Under the pieces are notes generated by a model. The model did not search any database. It saw only the letters and a program-made list of their open reading frames with translations, and was not told the origin of the DNA. From positions 558,001 to 622,000 of the forward strand of contig NZ_LR134355.1 in NCBI RefSeq assembly GCF_900637205.1: a stretch of DNA of 64,000 nt, read 5' to 3'. The stretch is from Mycolicibacterium chitae (lineage in GTDB: Bacteria; Actinomycetota; Actinomycetes; Mycobacteriales; Mycobacteriaceae). Shown here one piece after another: positions 25,642-33,972 of the stretch. Each line of letters starts with the position of its first letter. Positions within the stretch are counted from its first letter, which is position 1. The position numbers and the translations under genes are program-made.

Positions 25642-25659
25642 TCACAGCAACTGCACAGC
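25642..25659. promoter_or_regulatory. PhoP box
   Basis: TCACAGC-AACT-GCACAGC is a 7-bp direct repeat with 4-bp spacing. It matches the PhoP consensus (TCACAGC-N4-TCACAGC) at 13 of 14 repeat positions. It lies between the divergent repeat-protein gene and phoP, which fits PhoP autoregulation and possible control of the neighbour. Confidence 0.75.
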
Positions 25660-25703
25660 CACCCGTCGACCCCATGTTCGGCATTTCCGAGGACATTGGA
25701 ACC

Positions 25704-26423
25704 ATGGCAGCTCCAGTGGATGCCGACACCAAGCCCGAGGCCCGGGTGCTGGTGGTCGATGACGAGGTCAACATTGTCGAATTGCTCTCGGTGAGCCTGA
25801 AGTACCAGGGCTTCGAGGTGCACACCGCGGCCAACGGCCCGTCCGCCCTCGACAAGGCCCGCGAGGTCAAGCCGGACGCGGTGATCCTCGACGTGATGAT
25901 GCCGGGCATGGACGGGTTCGGTGTGCTGCGCCGGTTGCGCGCCGACGGCATCGACGCTCCGGCGTTGTTCCTGACGGCCCGCGACACCCTGCAGGACAAG
26001 ATCACCGGCCTGACCCTCGGGGGCGACGACTACGTCACCAAGCCGTTCAGCCTCGAGGAGGTGGTGGCGCGGCTGCGCGTCATCCTGCGTCGTACCCAGC
26101 GCGACGTCGAGGTGGCGCCGGCGCCCCGGCTGCGGTTCGCCGACATCGAACTCGACGAGGAAACCCACGAGGTGTGGAAGGCCGGCGAACCGGTGTCGCT
26201 GTCGCCCACCGAGTTCACCCTGTTGCGCTACTTCGTCATCAACGCGGGCACCGTGCTGAGCAAGCCCAAGATCCTCGACCACGTGTGGCGCTACGACTTC
26301 GGCGGGGACGTCAACGTCGTCGAGTCCTACGTGTCCTACCTGCGTCGCAAGATCGACACCGGGGAGAAGCGGCTGCTGCACACGCTGCGTGGCGTGGGGT
26401 ACGTGCTGCGCGAGCCGCGCTGA
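25704..26423 (+). CDS. phoP: Response regulator PhoP (OmpR family)
   Basis: A 239-aa OmpR-type regulator. The receiver domain (about residues 12-125) has the acid pocket DDE and phospho-acceptor Asp63 (ILDVMMPGMDGFG). The winged-helix domain (about 140-235) contains WKAGEPVSLSPTEFTLLRYF, nearly identical to M. tuberculosis PhoP as I remember it. The ATG at 25704 follows GAGGA by ten bases; an ATG at 25674 would add ten residues, equal to the M. tuberculosis length, but lacks a ribosome-binding site. PhoP controls complex-lipid synthesis, pH response and secretion genes in pathogenic mycobacteria. phoR follows after six bases. Confidence 0.95.
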   Translation: MAAPVDADTKPEARVLVVDDEVNIVELLSVSLKYQGFEVHTAANGPSALDKAREVKPDAVILDVMMPGMDGFGVLRRLRADGIDAPALFLTARDTLQDKITGLTLGGDDYVTKPFSLEEVVARLRVILRRTQRDVEVAPAPRLRFADIELDEETHEVWKAGEPVSLSPTEFTLLRYFVINAGTVLSKPKILDHVWRYDFGGDVNVVESYVSYLRRKIDTGEKRLLHTLRGVGYVLREPR

Positions 26424-26429
26424 GTAGAG

Positions 26430-27887
26430 ATGGCGATGCTGCACCGCGGGATCCCGCTGCGGGTCGCCCTGGTGGCGGCGACCCTGCTGCTGGTGGCCGG
26501 CGGCCTGCTGGCCTCGGGCATCGCCGTGACCACGATCCTGCGCCACAGCCTGGTGCAACGGGTGGACCGCACCCTGATCGATGCGTCGACCGGGTGGGCG
26601 CTGGCGCCCCGCGGCGCGCCGCGGGTCAACGAGGGCCCGAATCCCGGTCGGCCGCCGACGAACTTCTACGTGCGCGGGGTCGGCACGGACGGTGAGGTGT
26701 GGATCGGGGCGGCCGACCGCGACTCCGAACCCGCCCTGCCGCCCGACAACGACGTCGGCCCGATACCCACCACCGTCGGATCACTGGATCCCTCGGGCGG
26801 GAACTGGCGCGCGGTGTCGGTGCGCGGCGAGCGCGGCGAGTTGACCACCGTGGCAATCGAACTCGCCGATGTGCGGTCCACCGTGCGTTCGCTGGCCTAT
26901 GCGCAGGTGGGGATCGGCGTGGCGGTGCTGGTGATCCTCGGCATCGCCGGGTACGCCGTGGTGCACCGCAGCCTGCGGCCGCTGGCCGAGGTCGAGGAGA
27001 CCGCCGCGGCCATCGCGTCCGGAAAGTTGGATCGCCGTGTCCCGCAGCGAGACCCGCGTACCGAGGTGGGCCGGCTGACGCTGGCGCTCAACGGCATGCT
27101 GGCGCAGATCCAGCGCGCGGTCGCGGCCACCGAGGCCTCCGCGGCGAAGGCGCGCAACTCCGAGGAGAAGATGCGCCGCTTCATCACCGACGCCAGCCAC
27201 GAACTGCGCACGCCGCTGACCACCATTCGCGGGTTCGCCGAGCTGTACCGGCAGGGCGCGGCCACCGACGTCGAGATGCTGATGTCGCGCATCGAGAGCG
27301 AATCGGCCCGGATGGGTGTGCTGGTGGAGGACCTGCTGCTGCTGGCGCGTCTGGATGCCGAGCGCCCCTTCGAGCAGCATCGGGTCGACCTGCTGGCACT
27401 GGCCACTGATGCCGTGCACGACGCCCAGTCGATCGCCCCGCAGCGCGCGATCACCATGGAGGTCTTCGACGGCCCGGGCACCCCCGAGGTCATCGGCGAC
27501 GAGTCGCGGTTGCGGCAGGTGCTCGGCAACCTCGTCGCCAACGCACTGCAGCACACCCCGGAGTCCGCCCGGATCACGGTCCGCGTCGGAACCCGCGCCG
27601 ATGATGCCGTCGTCGAGGTTGTCGACGAGGGCCCCGGAATGACGGCTGACGACGCACGGCAGGTGTTCGAGCGGTTCTATCGCACCGACGCGTCCCGCAC
27701 CCGAGCCAGCGGCGGCACCGGACTGGGGCTGTCCATCGTCGACTCCCTGGTGTTCGCCCACGGGGGTTCGGTGAACGTCACGACGGCCCCCGGTCAGGGC
27801 TGCCGGTTCGAGGTCCGGTTGCCGCGGTTGGCGGGCGTGGAACTGCAAGGCCCATCGCGGAATCCGACCGGGCTAGCCCACGGCTGA
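26430..27887 (+). CDS. phoR: Sensor histidine kinase PhoR
   Basis: A 485-aa two-transmembrane sensor kinase. Membrane helix 1 is at about residues 11-33, the extracytoplasmic sensor at about 35-155, helix 2 at about 158-180, and HAMP at about 181-235. HisKA carries phospho-acceptor His257 (TDASHELRTPLTTIRGF). The ATPase domain has the N box NLVANALQHTP and the G boxes DEGPGM and GGTGLGLSI. It pairs with PhoP. The sensor domain is the part least like M. tuberculosis PhoR, as expected for a different environment. It ends tail to tail with a TauE-family gene. Confidence 0.95.
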   Translation: MAMLHRGIPLRVALVAATLLLVAGGLLASGIAVTTILRHSLVQRVDRTLIDASTGWALAPRGAPRVNEGPNPGRPPTNFYVRGVGTDGEVWIGAADRDSEPALPPDNDVGPIPTTVGSLDPSGGNWRAVSVRGERGELTTVAIELADVRSTVRSLAYAQVGIGVAVLVILGIAGYAVVHRSLRPLAEVEETAAAIASGKLDRRVPQRDPRTEVGRLTLALNGMLAQIQRAVAATEASAAKARNSEEKMRRFITDASHELRTPLTTIRGFAELYRQGAATDVEMLMSRIESESARMGVLVEDLLLLARLDAERPFEQHRVDLLALATDAVHDAQSIAPQRAITMEVFDGPGTPEVIGDESRLRQVLGNLVANALQHTPESARITVRVGTRADDAVVEVVDEGPGMTADDARQVFERFYRTDASRTRASGGTGLGLSIVDSLVFAHGGSVNVTTAPGQGCRFEVRLPRLAGVELQGPSRNPTGLAHG

Positions 27888-27923
27888 CTCCCGATTGGCC
27901 CCGTATGTTTGGGGTACCTGGGA

Positions 27924-28691
27924 CTACTGCATGAACAATAGGGCCGCGACGACCAGCCCGCAGGCGATCACCGTGTAACGCAGAACCTTCTCCGACAACC
28001 GGCGCGAGACAACGGCGCCCAGGGCACCGCCCAGGTAGGCGGTGGGGGCCAAGACCAGCACCGGAAGCCAGGCCACCTGGCTGGAAAATGCGAAAACCGC
28101 CACTCCGATCACCTTGATCAACAGTGAGATCAGTGATCGCAGGCCATTCAAACGCTGCAGGTGGTCAGCGACCAGAACGCCGAAGACAGCGAGCAGCAGC
28201 ACGCCCAGCCCGGCCCCGAAGTAGGTGCCGTACACCGCTGCAGCGGCCACCCCGATATGAACGGCGGGACTGAGGCGGTCGGACTCGGGGCGACCGTTGC
28301 GCTCCCGGTGCCGCTGCACGTAGCCCTTCATCCAGGGCTGCACTATCAGCAGGAAGCAAGCGCTCAAGACCAGATACGGCACGATCGTGCTGAATGTCTC
28401 GCCGGGGGTGAGCAACAGCAGCGTGGCGCCGGTGACCGCACCGACCACGATGGCGGGAATCAGCTGGCGCAGCCGGGTGCCTTGTCCCGCAAGTTCTCTG
28501 CGATAGGAGACCGAGCCGCCGAGGTAACCGGCCAGAAGGCCCACAGCCGAGGTCACATTGGCCGTGATCGGCGGATATCCCAGGGCCAGCAACGTCGGGT
28601 ACGAGACGAACGTCCCACCGCCGGCGACCATGTTCGCCGCGCCGGCCCCGAGGCCGGCCAGTGCCAGCAGCAGCACCTCCATGGCGGTCAC
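27924..28691 (-). CDS. TauE/SafE (TSUP) family membrane transporter
   Basis: A 255-aa protein with seven or eight hydrophobic segments and the internal duplication of the TSUP family (NMVAGGGTFVSYPTLLALG near the N-terminus and YGTYFGAGLGVLLLAVFGVL in the second half). These carriers move sulfite, sulfoacetate or other small organic anions, often outward. GTG start at 28691, seven bases after GGAG; an ATG nine bases on is possible. It is divergent from the dioxygenase gene and shares an AT-rich promoter region with it, so it may export or import a small acid of that pathway. Confidence 0.85.
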   Translation of the reverse strand: MTAMEVLLLALAGLGAGAANMVAGGGTFVSYPTLLALGYPPITANVTSAVGLLAGYLGGSVSYRRELAGQGTRLRQLIPAIVVGAVTGATLLLLTPGETFSTIVPYLVLSACFLLIVQPWMKGYVQRHRERNGRPESDRLSPAVHIGVAAAAVYGTYFGAGLGVLLLAVFGVLVADHLQRLNGLRSLISLLIKVIGVAVFAFSSQVAWLPVLVLAPTAYLGGALGAVVSRRLSEKVLRYTVIACGLVVAALLFMQ

Positions 28692-28775
28692 GCTGGTGCT
28701 CCAGTGCCTGCATCCACCTGGTCAGGTCCTTTCTCGTGCGGCCTTAGGGAAATCTCGCGTAGCCGCTTCCACTAA

Positions 28776-28788
28776 CTTATATTATAAG
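28776..28788. promoter_or_regulatory. AT-rich palindrome in divergent TauE/dioxygenase promoter
   Basis: CTTAT-ATT-ATAAG is a perfect 5-bp inverted repeat in a short strongly AT-rich stretch that stands out from the GC-rich surroundings. It lies 36 nt before the dioxygenase GTG and 84 nt from the TauE-family start. FCD-type GntR proteins, two of which are encoded in this island, bind short AT-rich palindromes, so this is the likely operator of one of them. Confidence 0.5.
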
Positions 28789-28824
28789 ATATGGTCACCA
28801 TCACGAACTCGAGGAGGTTGTTAG

Positions 28825-29943
28825 GTGACTCACCCTGAAGTGGGAGTTGTCGGCGGTGCCGCAGTTCCGCACGCGCCGCAGTTCTTCACGCTGCCGGAAA
28901 CCGAGGACGCCGATCAGGTGGCCCGGATCGAGCAGACGATGCGGGCGATGGGGCGACGACTGCTCGAGTTGCGGCCGGATGCGGTGGTCGTGATCGCCAA
29001 CGACCACCTGGAAAACTTCGTGCTGCAGGTCGTGCCGTCGTTCACCGTGCTTCGGGGCCCAGTCGCCAAGGGCAGTTTCGCCGGACGGGAATTCGCCTGG
29101 CCCGTCCACAGTGATGCGGCGACACGGCTGGTCATGGAACTGCAAGGTGCGGGCTTTGACCCCGCGGTGTCCCTCAACGCGCCGATCGGCTACGAATTCG
29201 GTATCCCGTTGACGTTTCTCGGGTTGCCCGCCGACACCCCCGTGATCCCCATCTTCGTCAACAGCTACGTACCGCCCCAGCCTTCGCCGGACCGTTGCTA
29301 CGAATTCGGTAAGGCGCTGCACCGCAGCGCGGCGGCGTTGGGCCTGCGGCTGGTGGTGGTCGCCAGCGGCGGACTGTCGCACTACCCGGGAACGGATCGG
29401 TACAGCGACCCCGACCTCGAAACCGACCGCGCCATCCTGGCTCGCATGGAGCAGGGCAACCTGCGCTCCTTGCTGAGCTTCGATGAGCGCGCTCTCGATC
29501 AAACCGGAAACGTGGAGGCGCGGTCCTGGCTGATGCTGGCCGGCGCGCTCGGTGAACGGGTGCCGACCGAGGTGGCGATGGAACCGTCCTGGCACCACAA
29601 CTACGCGATGGTGTGCTGGGATTCCTCGAAGCCGCAACCGGAACAGGAGCCCCTGCACTACCCCGTGCCCCGGGCCGACCAGTTGCCGTTCTACGAAGCG
29701 CTTTACGAGCTGCGCAGCGATCCGGAGGCGTGTCGTGCATGGCTGGCCGACCCGGCGTCGGTAGCCGACCGATACGACCTGGAAGACGGGTGGCGGGAAG
29801 CCTTCATGGCGCTGGACGAGGAGGCTATCCGCGACGCGGGTGTGCATCCGCTCCTGGGTTTCTTGGCACGGCTGAATGTGGATCTGGCCCGCCGCGAATC
29901 GGCACGAAACGCTGCGGTCGCGAGCGATGGAGCACGGCGATGA
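28825..29943 (+). CDS. Class III extradiol ring-cleavage dioxygenase, LigB-LigA fusion
   Basis: A 372-aa protein. The N-terminal catalytic LigB domain (about residues 5-270) has the iron ligands His16 (PHAPQ), His61 (NDHLENF) and Glu231 (GNVEARSWL), plus the likely acid-base His186 (SGGLSHYPG). A LigA-like helical domain follows at about 285-350 (EALYELRSDPEACRAWL; HPLLGFLARL). In protocatechuate 4,5-dioxygenase these are two subunits; fused forms include gallate dioxygenases. It should open a catechol- or aminophenol-type ring with O2. GTG start after GAGGAGG. First gene of an operon with tight overlaps to aldehyde dehydrogenase and the genes beyond. The exact ring substrate is unknown. Confidence 0.88.
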   Translation: MTHPEVGVVGGAAVPHAPQFFTLPETEDADQVARIEQTMRAMGRRLLELRPDAVVVIANDHLENFVLQVVPSFTVLRGPVAKGSFAGREFAWPVHSDAATRLVMELQGAGFDPAVSLNAPIGYEFGIPLTFLGLPADTPVIPIFVNSYVPPQPSPDRCYEFGKALHRSAAALGLRLVVVASGGLSHYPGTDRYSDPDLETDRAILARMEQGNLRSLLSFDERALDQTGNVEARSWLMLAGALGERVPTEVAMEPSWHHNYAMVCWDSSKPQPEQEPLHYPVPRADQLPFYEALYELRSDPEACRAWLADPASVADRYDLEDGWREAFMALDEEAIRDAGVHPLLGFLARLNVDLARRESARNAAVASDGARR

Positions 29944-31325
29944 CCCCTGATGTATGTATCGATCCGTGGAGCGGGGACCAGGTGTGGTCCCGGGTCCCGA
30001 CTGCACCGGCGGACATCGCCGTCGTCGTCGCGCGGGCCCACGCAGCGTTCCGGTCCGGTCGCGCCGAGCCCGGTTTGGTCCGTGCCCGCCGGTTGCGTGA
30101 CGCCGCGACCGCGGTCGCTGACGCCCGCGACGAGCTGAGCGACCTGCTGGTGCGCACGATCGGAAAGCCCCGGCGCGCGGCGCGGGTGGAGGTGAACCGC
30201 ACCGTCGAGGTGCTGCAACTCAGCGCAGAGGAGATCGCCCGCGCGGGCGGCGAAACGCTTCCGTTGGACGCCGTGGCGGGCGGACACCACAAGTGGGGCT
30301 TGACGTTTCGGGAGCCGTACGGGGTCGCGGCGCTGATCACTCCGTTCAACGCGCCGCTGAACCTGCTCGCCCAGAAGTTGGGTCCGGCGCTGGCGTGCGG
30401 GAACACCGTTGTGGTCAAGCCCTCGGTGGAAGGCGCCGCGGTCACCGAACTGCTGCTGGCGACCATCGCGCCGTATTTCGCGGACGACGCCGTGCAACTC
30501 GTGCATGGAGGGCCAGAACAGGTCCTGGCGCTGGTCGCCGAAGAACATGTGCGGGTGGTCAGCCTCACCGGCGGAACCGCCGCGGGGGCGGCGGTACTGC
30601 AGGCCGCGGGCATCAAACCTGTGCACCTCGAGCTGGGCTCCAACTCACCGAACATCGTGCTGGCGGATGCCGATGTCGAGTCCGCGGCCCGTCAGATTGC
30701 CCGCGCCGCGTTCGAGGCCGGTGGACAGCAGTGCATCTCGGCGCAGCGGATCCTCGTCGCCGAGGAAGTGATGGGCCAGTTCAGTACGGCGTTCACCGCC
30801 GCGGCCGAGGCCATGGTGGTCGGTGATCCCGCCGACGAGAAGACCGACGTCGGCCCGGTCGTGCACAGCCGTAGCGCGCACCGCATCGCGGCGATGATCG
30901 CCGACGCCGAGCGCCGTGGCGCACGGGTGCAACTCGACGGTCGTCAGCACAGCGCCGACAACGAACGTCTGATCGGACCCACGGTGATCGTAGATCCGCC
31001 GAAAGAGGCGGCCGTGCTCTGCGAGGAGGCGTTCGGTCCTGTCGCTGCCATCACCTCGGTCACCGATTTGTCCGAAGCGGTCGAGTTGGCCAATGCGGTA
31101 CCCGGCCTGCTGCAGGCGTCGTGCTTCACCGCCGATCTGAACCAGGCGATGACGGCGGCCCGGGAGCTATGGGCGGGCACCGTGTGGATCAACGAGGCGA
31201 CCCGGTTCCGCCTCGACATCTACCCGTTCGGCGGCACCGGCACCAGCGGCTTGGGACGCGAAGGCATTCCGTATGCCCTGGAAGCCTTCTCGCAGACCAA
31301 ATACGTCGGATTGGCGCCGTCGTGA
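29940..31325 (+). CDS. Aldehyde dehydrogenase (semialdehyde dehydrogenase candidate)
   Basis: NAD(P)-dependent aldehyde dehydrogenase of 461 aa. It shows the cofactor-site Asn in TPFNAPLN, the general-base Glu in HLELGSNSPN and the nucleophilic Cys in GGQQCISAQR. EEAFGPV and the C-terminal PFGGTGTSGLGREG are also typical. The ATG overlaps the dioxygenase stop by ATGA, which strongly suggests that it oxidises the muconic semialdehyde formed by ring cleavage. The GTG of the next gene overlaps its stop. Longer in-frame extensions run inside the dioxygenase gene. Confidence 0.9.
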   Translation: MTPDVCIDPWSGDQVWSRVPTAPADIAVVVARAHAAFRSGRAEPGLVRARRLRDAATAVADARDELSDLLVRTIGKPRRAARVEVNRTVEVLQLSAEEIARAGGETLPLDAVAGGHHKWGLTFREPYGVAALITPFNAPLNLLAQKLGPALACGNTVVVKPSVEGAAVTELLLATIAPYFADDAVQLVHGGPEQVLALVAEEHVRVVSLTGGTAAGAAVLQAAGIKPVHLELGSNSPNIVLADADVESAARQIARAAFEAGGQQCISAQRILVAEEVMGQFSTAFTAAAEAMVVGDPADEKTDVGPVVHSRSAHRIAAMIADAERRGARVQLDGRQHSADNERLIGPTVIVDPPKEAAVLCEEAFGPVAAITSVTDLSEAVELANAVPGLLQASCFTADLNQAMTAARELWAGTVWINEATRFRLDIYPFGGTGTSGLGREGIPYALEAFSQTKYVGLAPS

Positions 31326-32764
31326 TCGGCCCCCACCGTGGCGGGAACCTCATCGGCTTCCGGTGCCGTGCATCGGGACGGCGCGGTGTCGTCGGCACCA
31401 GTGCGCCGGAGGCCGCCTGGGTCGGCCGAGACATCCTGCGCGCGGGCGGTAACGCGTTCGACGCGGCGGTGGCCGCGGCGCTGGCCGAAACAGTGCTGCT
31501 GCCCTCCAAGTGCGGTCTGGCCGGCGATCTGGTCGCACTCGTTCGGCACGCGGACGGCACGGTCCGTGCCCTCACCGCCATTGGCCCCGCCCCGGCTCAG
31601 CTGGCCGGCGCCGTCGCGGCGCGCGGTCTCCCACTGACCGGCGGCCTGGCAGTCGGCGTCCCGGCAGCACCACTGGGCTACGCCGAGTTGGCCGGTCTGG
31701 GACAGCTTCCGTTGGCCGATCTGGTGTCCCCGGCAATCGACATTGCGACGACGGGCATGTCGTGGTCACCCATCAACTACGACTACACGGTTCGGTCCCT
31801 GGCCGCGCTCCGGGCCGAGAACCCCGGTGGGGTCGTGTTCCTGCCCGACGACCAACCCATTTCTCCGGGGACGTGGGTCACGCTTCCGGGTCACGCCGGG
31901 GTGTTGCGGGCGTTCGCGGAAGTCGGGGGCGCGCTGTTCCACGGGGACCTGGGCGCGGTGCTGGTCGACACGGTGGCCGCCCGCGGGGGCGTCGTCACGG
32001 CGGCCGACCTCACCGCAGCGCGGGCGCAATGGGCGCCGGCGGTGCACACCGAACTGCGCGGCCGCGACCTGTGGGTCACCCCGACCCCCACCCATGGGCC
32101 GGCGCTACTCGAGGCGCTGACTGCGTTCGAGGCCGAACTTGGTTGTCGCAGTAGTCAAATCGAACGAGTCAGCAAGGCTCGACAACGGCAGCGGGACAGT
32201 CTCGGCGATCAGCCGGTCGACGGCGGCACCTCCATCGTGACAGCGGCCGACGCCGACGGGAACGCGGTGGTGCTCGTGCACTCGTTGTCCCACCCGACCT
32301 TCGGCAGTGGACTGGTGGTACCCGAACTCGACATCGTCCTGAGCAACCGCGCCGGCCGCGGTTTCACCGTCGACCCGGGCCACCCGAACGCACCCGCGGC
32401 GGGCCGGCGGCCGATCACCACGCTGCACGCCTGGGCGCTCGGAGCCCACGGGGACGCCCCGTTCACCGCGGGGGCGACGTCCGGCGGTGTCCATCAGATG
32501 CCGTGGAACGTCCAGGTGGTCGAGCGCTTCCTCGCCGACAGTGATCCCGCCGGCGCGGTGCTCGGACCGCTGTGGTCCCTGTCCCCCTCGGATGGCGAAT
32601 TACGTTGTGAAACAGAAGGTTCCCCAGTCGCTGACGACGGAGTCGTTGCGCTACCGGCGCTCAGCATGGAGTCTGGGATCCAAATGGTCCAGACGCCCGA
32701 CGGCGCCGGAGTGTGCCATGTCGTTACCGATATTCGCTGCGTCGGTGGCGTAGCCGCCGTTTGA
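31322..32764 (+). CDS. Gamma-glutamyltranspeptidase-like Ntn hydrolase
   Basis: A 480-aa member of the gamma-glutamyltranspeptidase family. The N-terminal large-subunit part has ASGRRGVVGTSAPEAAWVGRDILRAGGNAFDAAVAAALA. The processing site GGTSIV, with Thr as expected new N-terminal nucleophile, is at about residue 302, and the small-subunit part contains NRAGRGF. There is no signal peptide, whereas true GGTs are exported and longer, so this is likely a cytoplasmic amidase-like relative. GTG start overlapping the dehydrogenase stop. In this operon it could cleave a gamma-glutamyl or other amide bond before ring opening; the substrate is unknown. Confidence 0.8.
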   Translation: MIGPHRGGNLIGFRCRASGRRGVVGTSAPEAAWVGRDILRAGGNAFDAAVAAALAETVLLPSKCGLAGDLVALVRHADGTVRALTAIGPAPAQLAGAVAARGLPLTGGLAVGVPAAPLGYAELAGLGQLPLADLVSPAIDIATTGMSWSPINYDYTVRSLAALRAENPGGVVFLPDDQPISPGTWVTLPGHAGVLRAFAEVGGALFHGDLGAVLVDTVAARGGVVTAADLTAARAQWAPAVHTELRGRDLWVTPTPTHGPALLEALTAFEAELGCRSSQIERVSKARQRQRDSLGDQPVDGGTSIVTAADADGNAVVLVHSLSHPTFGSGLVVPELDIVLSNRAGRGFTVDPGHPNAPAAGRRPITTLHAWALGAHGDAPFTAGATSGGVHQMPWNVQVVERFLADSDPAGAVLGPLWSLSPSDGELRCETEGSPVADDGVVALPALSMESGIQMVQTPDGAGVCHVVTDIRCVGGVAAV

Positions 32765-32806
32765 CCGAATGCTGCACCCGCACCACCAACGAAGGAGAGA
32801 TCACTG

Positions 32807-33160
32807 ATGACCAACCCCGATTTCGACCATCCCTACTCCGATGCCGTAGCAGTGGGTGATCTGGTCTTTGTGTCCGGGTGTCTGCCCGTGGACGAGGACG
32901 AGAACCTGATCAAGGGGCCTGACGCACTCGACGCCGCCTTGGGTATGGTCGAGCGCCGGCTGGGCAGCGTCGGGCTGGGCCTGCCGGACGTGGTGAAGCT
33001 GACCTACTTCGTCACCGACATTGCCGACCGTCCAGCGGCCAACGACCAGTACGTCCGCACCTGGGAGGAGCCGCGCCCGGCCCGCACCATGATCGGTGTG
33101 GCGGCGCTGCCCCGCGGCGCCTCGGTCGAGATCGACGCGATTGCCCGGCTGACGCGATGA
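32807..33160 (+). CDS. RidA/YjgF/YER057c/UK114 family protein (deaminase candidate)
   Basis: A 117-aa single-domain RidA-family protein with the substrate-binding Arg in RPARTMIGV and the strand VEIDAIARL. Classic RidA hydrolyses reactive enamines/imines, and 2-aminomuconate deaminases of aminophenol and nitrobenzene degradation belong to the same family. Its place after a ring-cleavage dioxygenase and semialdehyde dehydrogenase makes the deaminase role attractive. ATG at 32807 after AAGGAGAG; 42 nt from the Ntn hydrolase and overlapping the next gene by ATGA. Confidence 0.88.
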   Translation: MTNPDFDHPYSDAVAVGDLVFVSGCLPVDEDENLIKGPDALDAALGMVERRLGSVGLGLPDVVKLTYFVTDIADRPAANDQYVRTWEEPRPARTMIGVAALPRGASVEIDAIARLTR

Positions 33161-33972
33161 GTGCCCCCACGATGAGAGAACCCCGGCACGCAGTCCCGGC
33201 AGTCGACTTCCAAGGCGTCGGAAGGACATACGGCGGTGGCCGGACCGGACTCGGCGAGGTCGTCGCCGTCGACCACGCCGATCTGAAGATCGCCCCCGGC
33301 GAGTTCGTGTGCGTCCTCGGCCCCAGCGGCTGCGGAAAGTCGACACTGCTGAACATGGTTGCCGGACTGGATGCGCCGTCGAAGGGACGCGTCCTGTTCG
33401 AGGGCGCCGAGGTCAAAGGCGTCAACACCAAGGTCGGTTACATGCCACAGGAAAGCAAGCTGTTTCCGTGGCTCACGGCCGAGAAGAACATCGAGTTCCC
33501 GCTGCGTGCCCGCAATGTCCCCGGCACCGAACGCAAGCAGCTCGTCAGCGCCTACCTGGCCAAGGTCGGACTGAAGGGCTTCGAGAACGCCTACCCGCAC
33601 CAACTGTCGGGCGGCATGCAGAAGCGGACCTCGCTGGCCCGCACCCTGGTCTACCGGCCCTCCCTTCTGTTGATGGACGAACCCTTCAGTGCGCTGGACT
33701 CCCAGACGAAAATGGTGATGCACGAGGAGCTCCTGCAGCTCTGGGAGCAGGAGAAGTGCACAACGCTGTTCATCACTCACGATCTGGTCGAAGCCATCAC
33801 CCTGGCCGACCGCGTCGTGGTGATGACGCGCCGACCGAGTCGGATAGCCGAGATCGTCGATATTCCGCTGTCCCGACCCCGCGATGTCTACGCGATCTAC
33901 GAGCAGGCCGGTTTCGACGAGATCTACGACCACTTGTTGCGTCTGGTGAAGAAGGAGATGCGCTATGAGTAA
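33157..33972 (+). CDS. ABC transporter ATPase, NitT/TauT (SsuB/TauB) type
   Basis: ABC ATPase of 271 aa with Walker A GPSGCGKST, Q loop (GYMPQES), signature LSGGMQKR, Walker B LLLMDEPF and switch His in ITHD. It is closest in layout to ATPases of the nitrate/sulfonate/taurine/aromatic-acid importers. It energises uptake with the permease that overlaps its end and the lipoprotein further on. ATG overlaps the RidA stop; an ATG 15 bases on (33172) is also possible. Confidence 0.92.
   Translation: MSAPTMREPRHAVPAVDFQGVGRTYGGGRTGLGEVVAVDHADLKIAPGEFVCVLGPSGCGKSTLLNMVAGLDAPSKGRVLFEGAEVKGVNTKVGYMPQESKLFPWLTAEKNIEFPLRARNVPGTERKQLVSAYLAKVGLKGFENAYPHQLSGGMQKRTSLARTLVYRPSLLLMDEPFSALDSQTKMVMHEELLQLWEQEKCTTLFITHDLVEAITLADRVVVMTRRPSRIAEIVDIPLSRPRDVYAIYEQAGFDEIYDHLLRLVKKEMRYE

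Noticed and set aside
27888..27923. GCCCC/GGGGT hairpin between phoR and the TauE-family gene
   Set aside because: Only five pairs and one T-rich loop; too weak to list.
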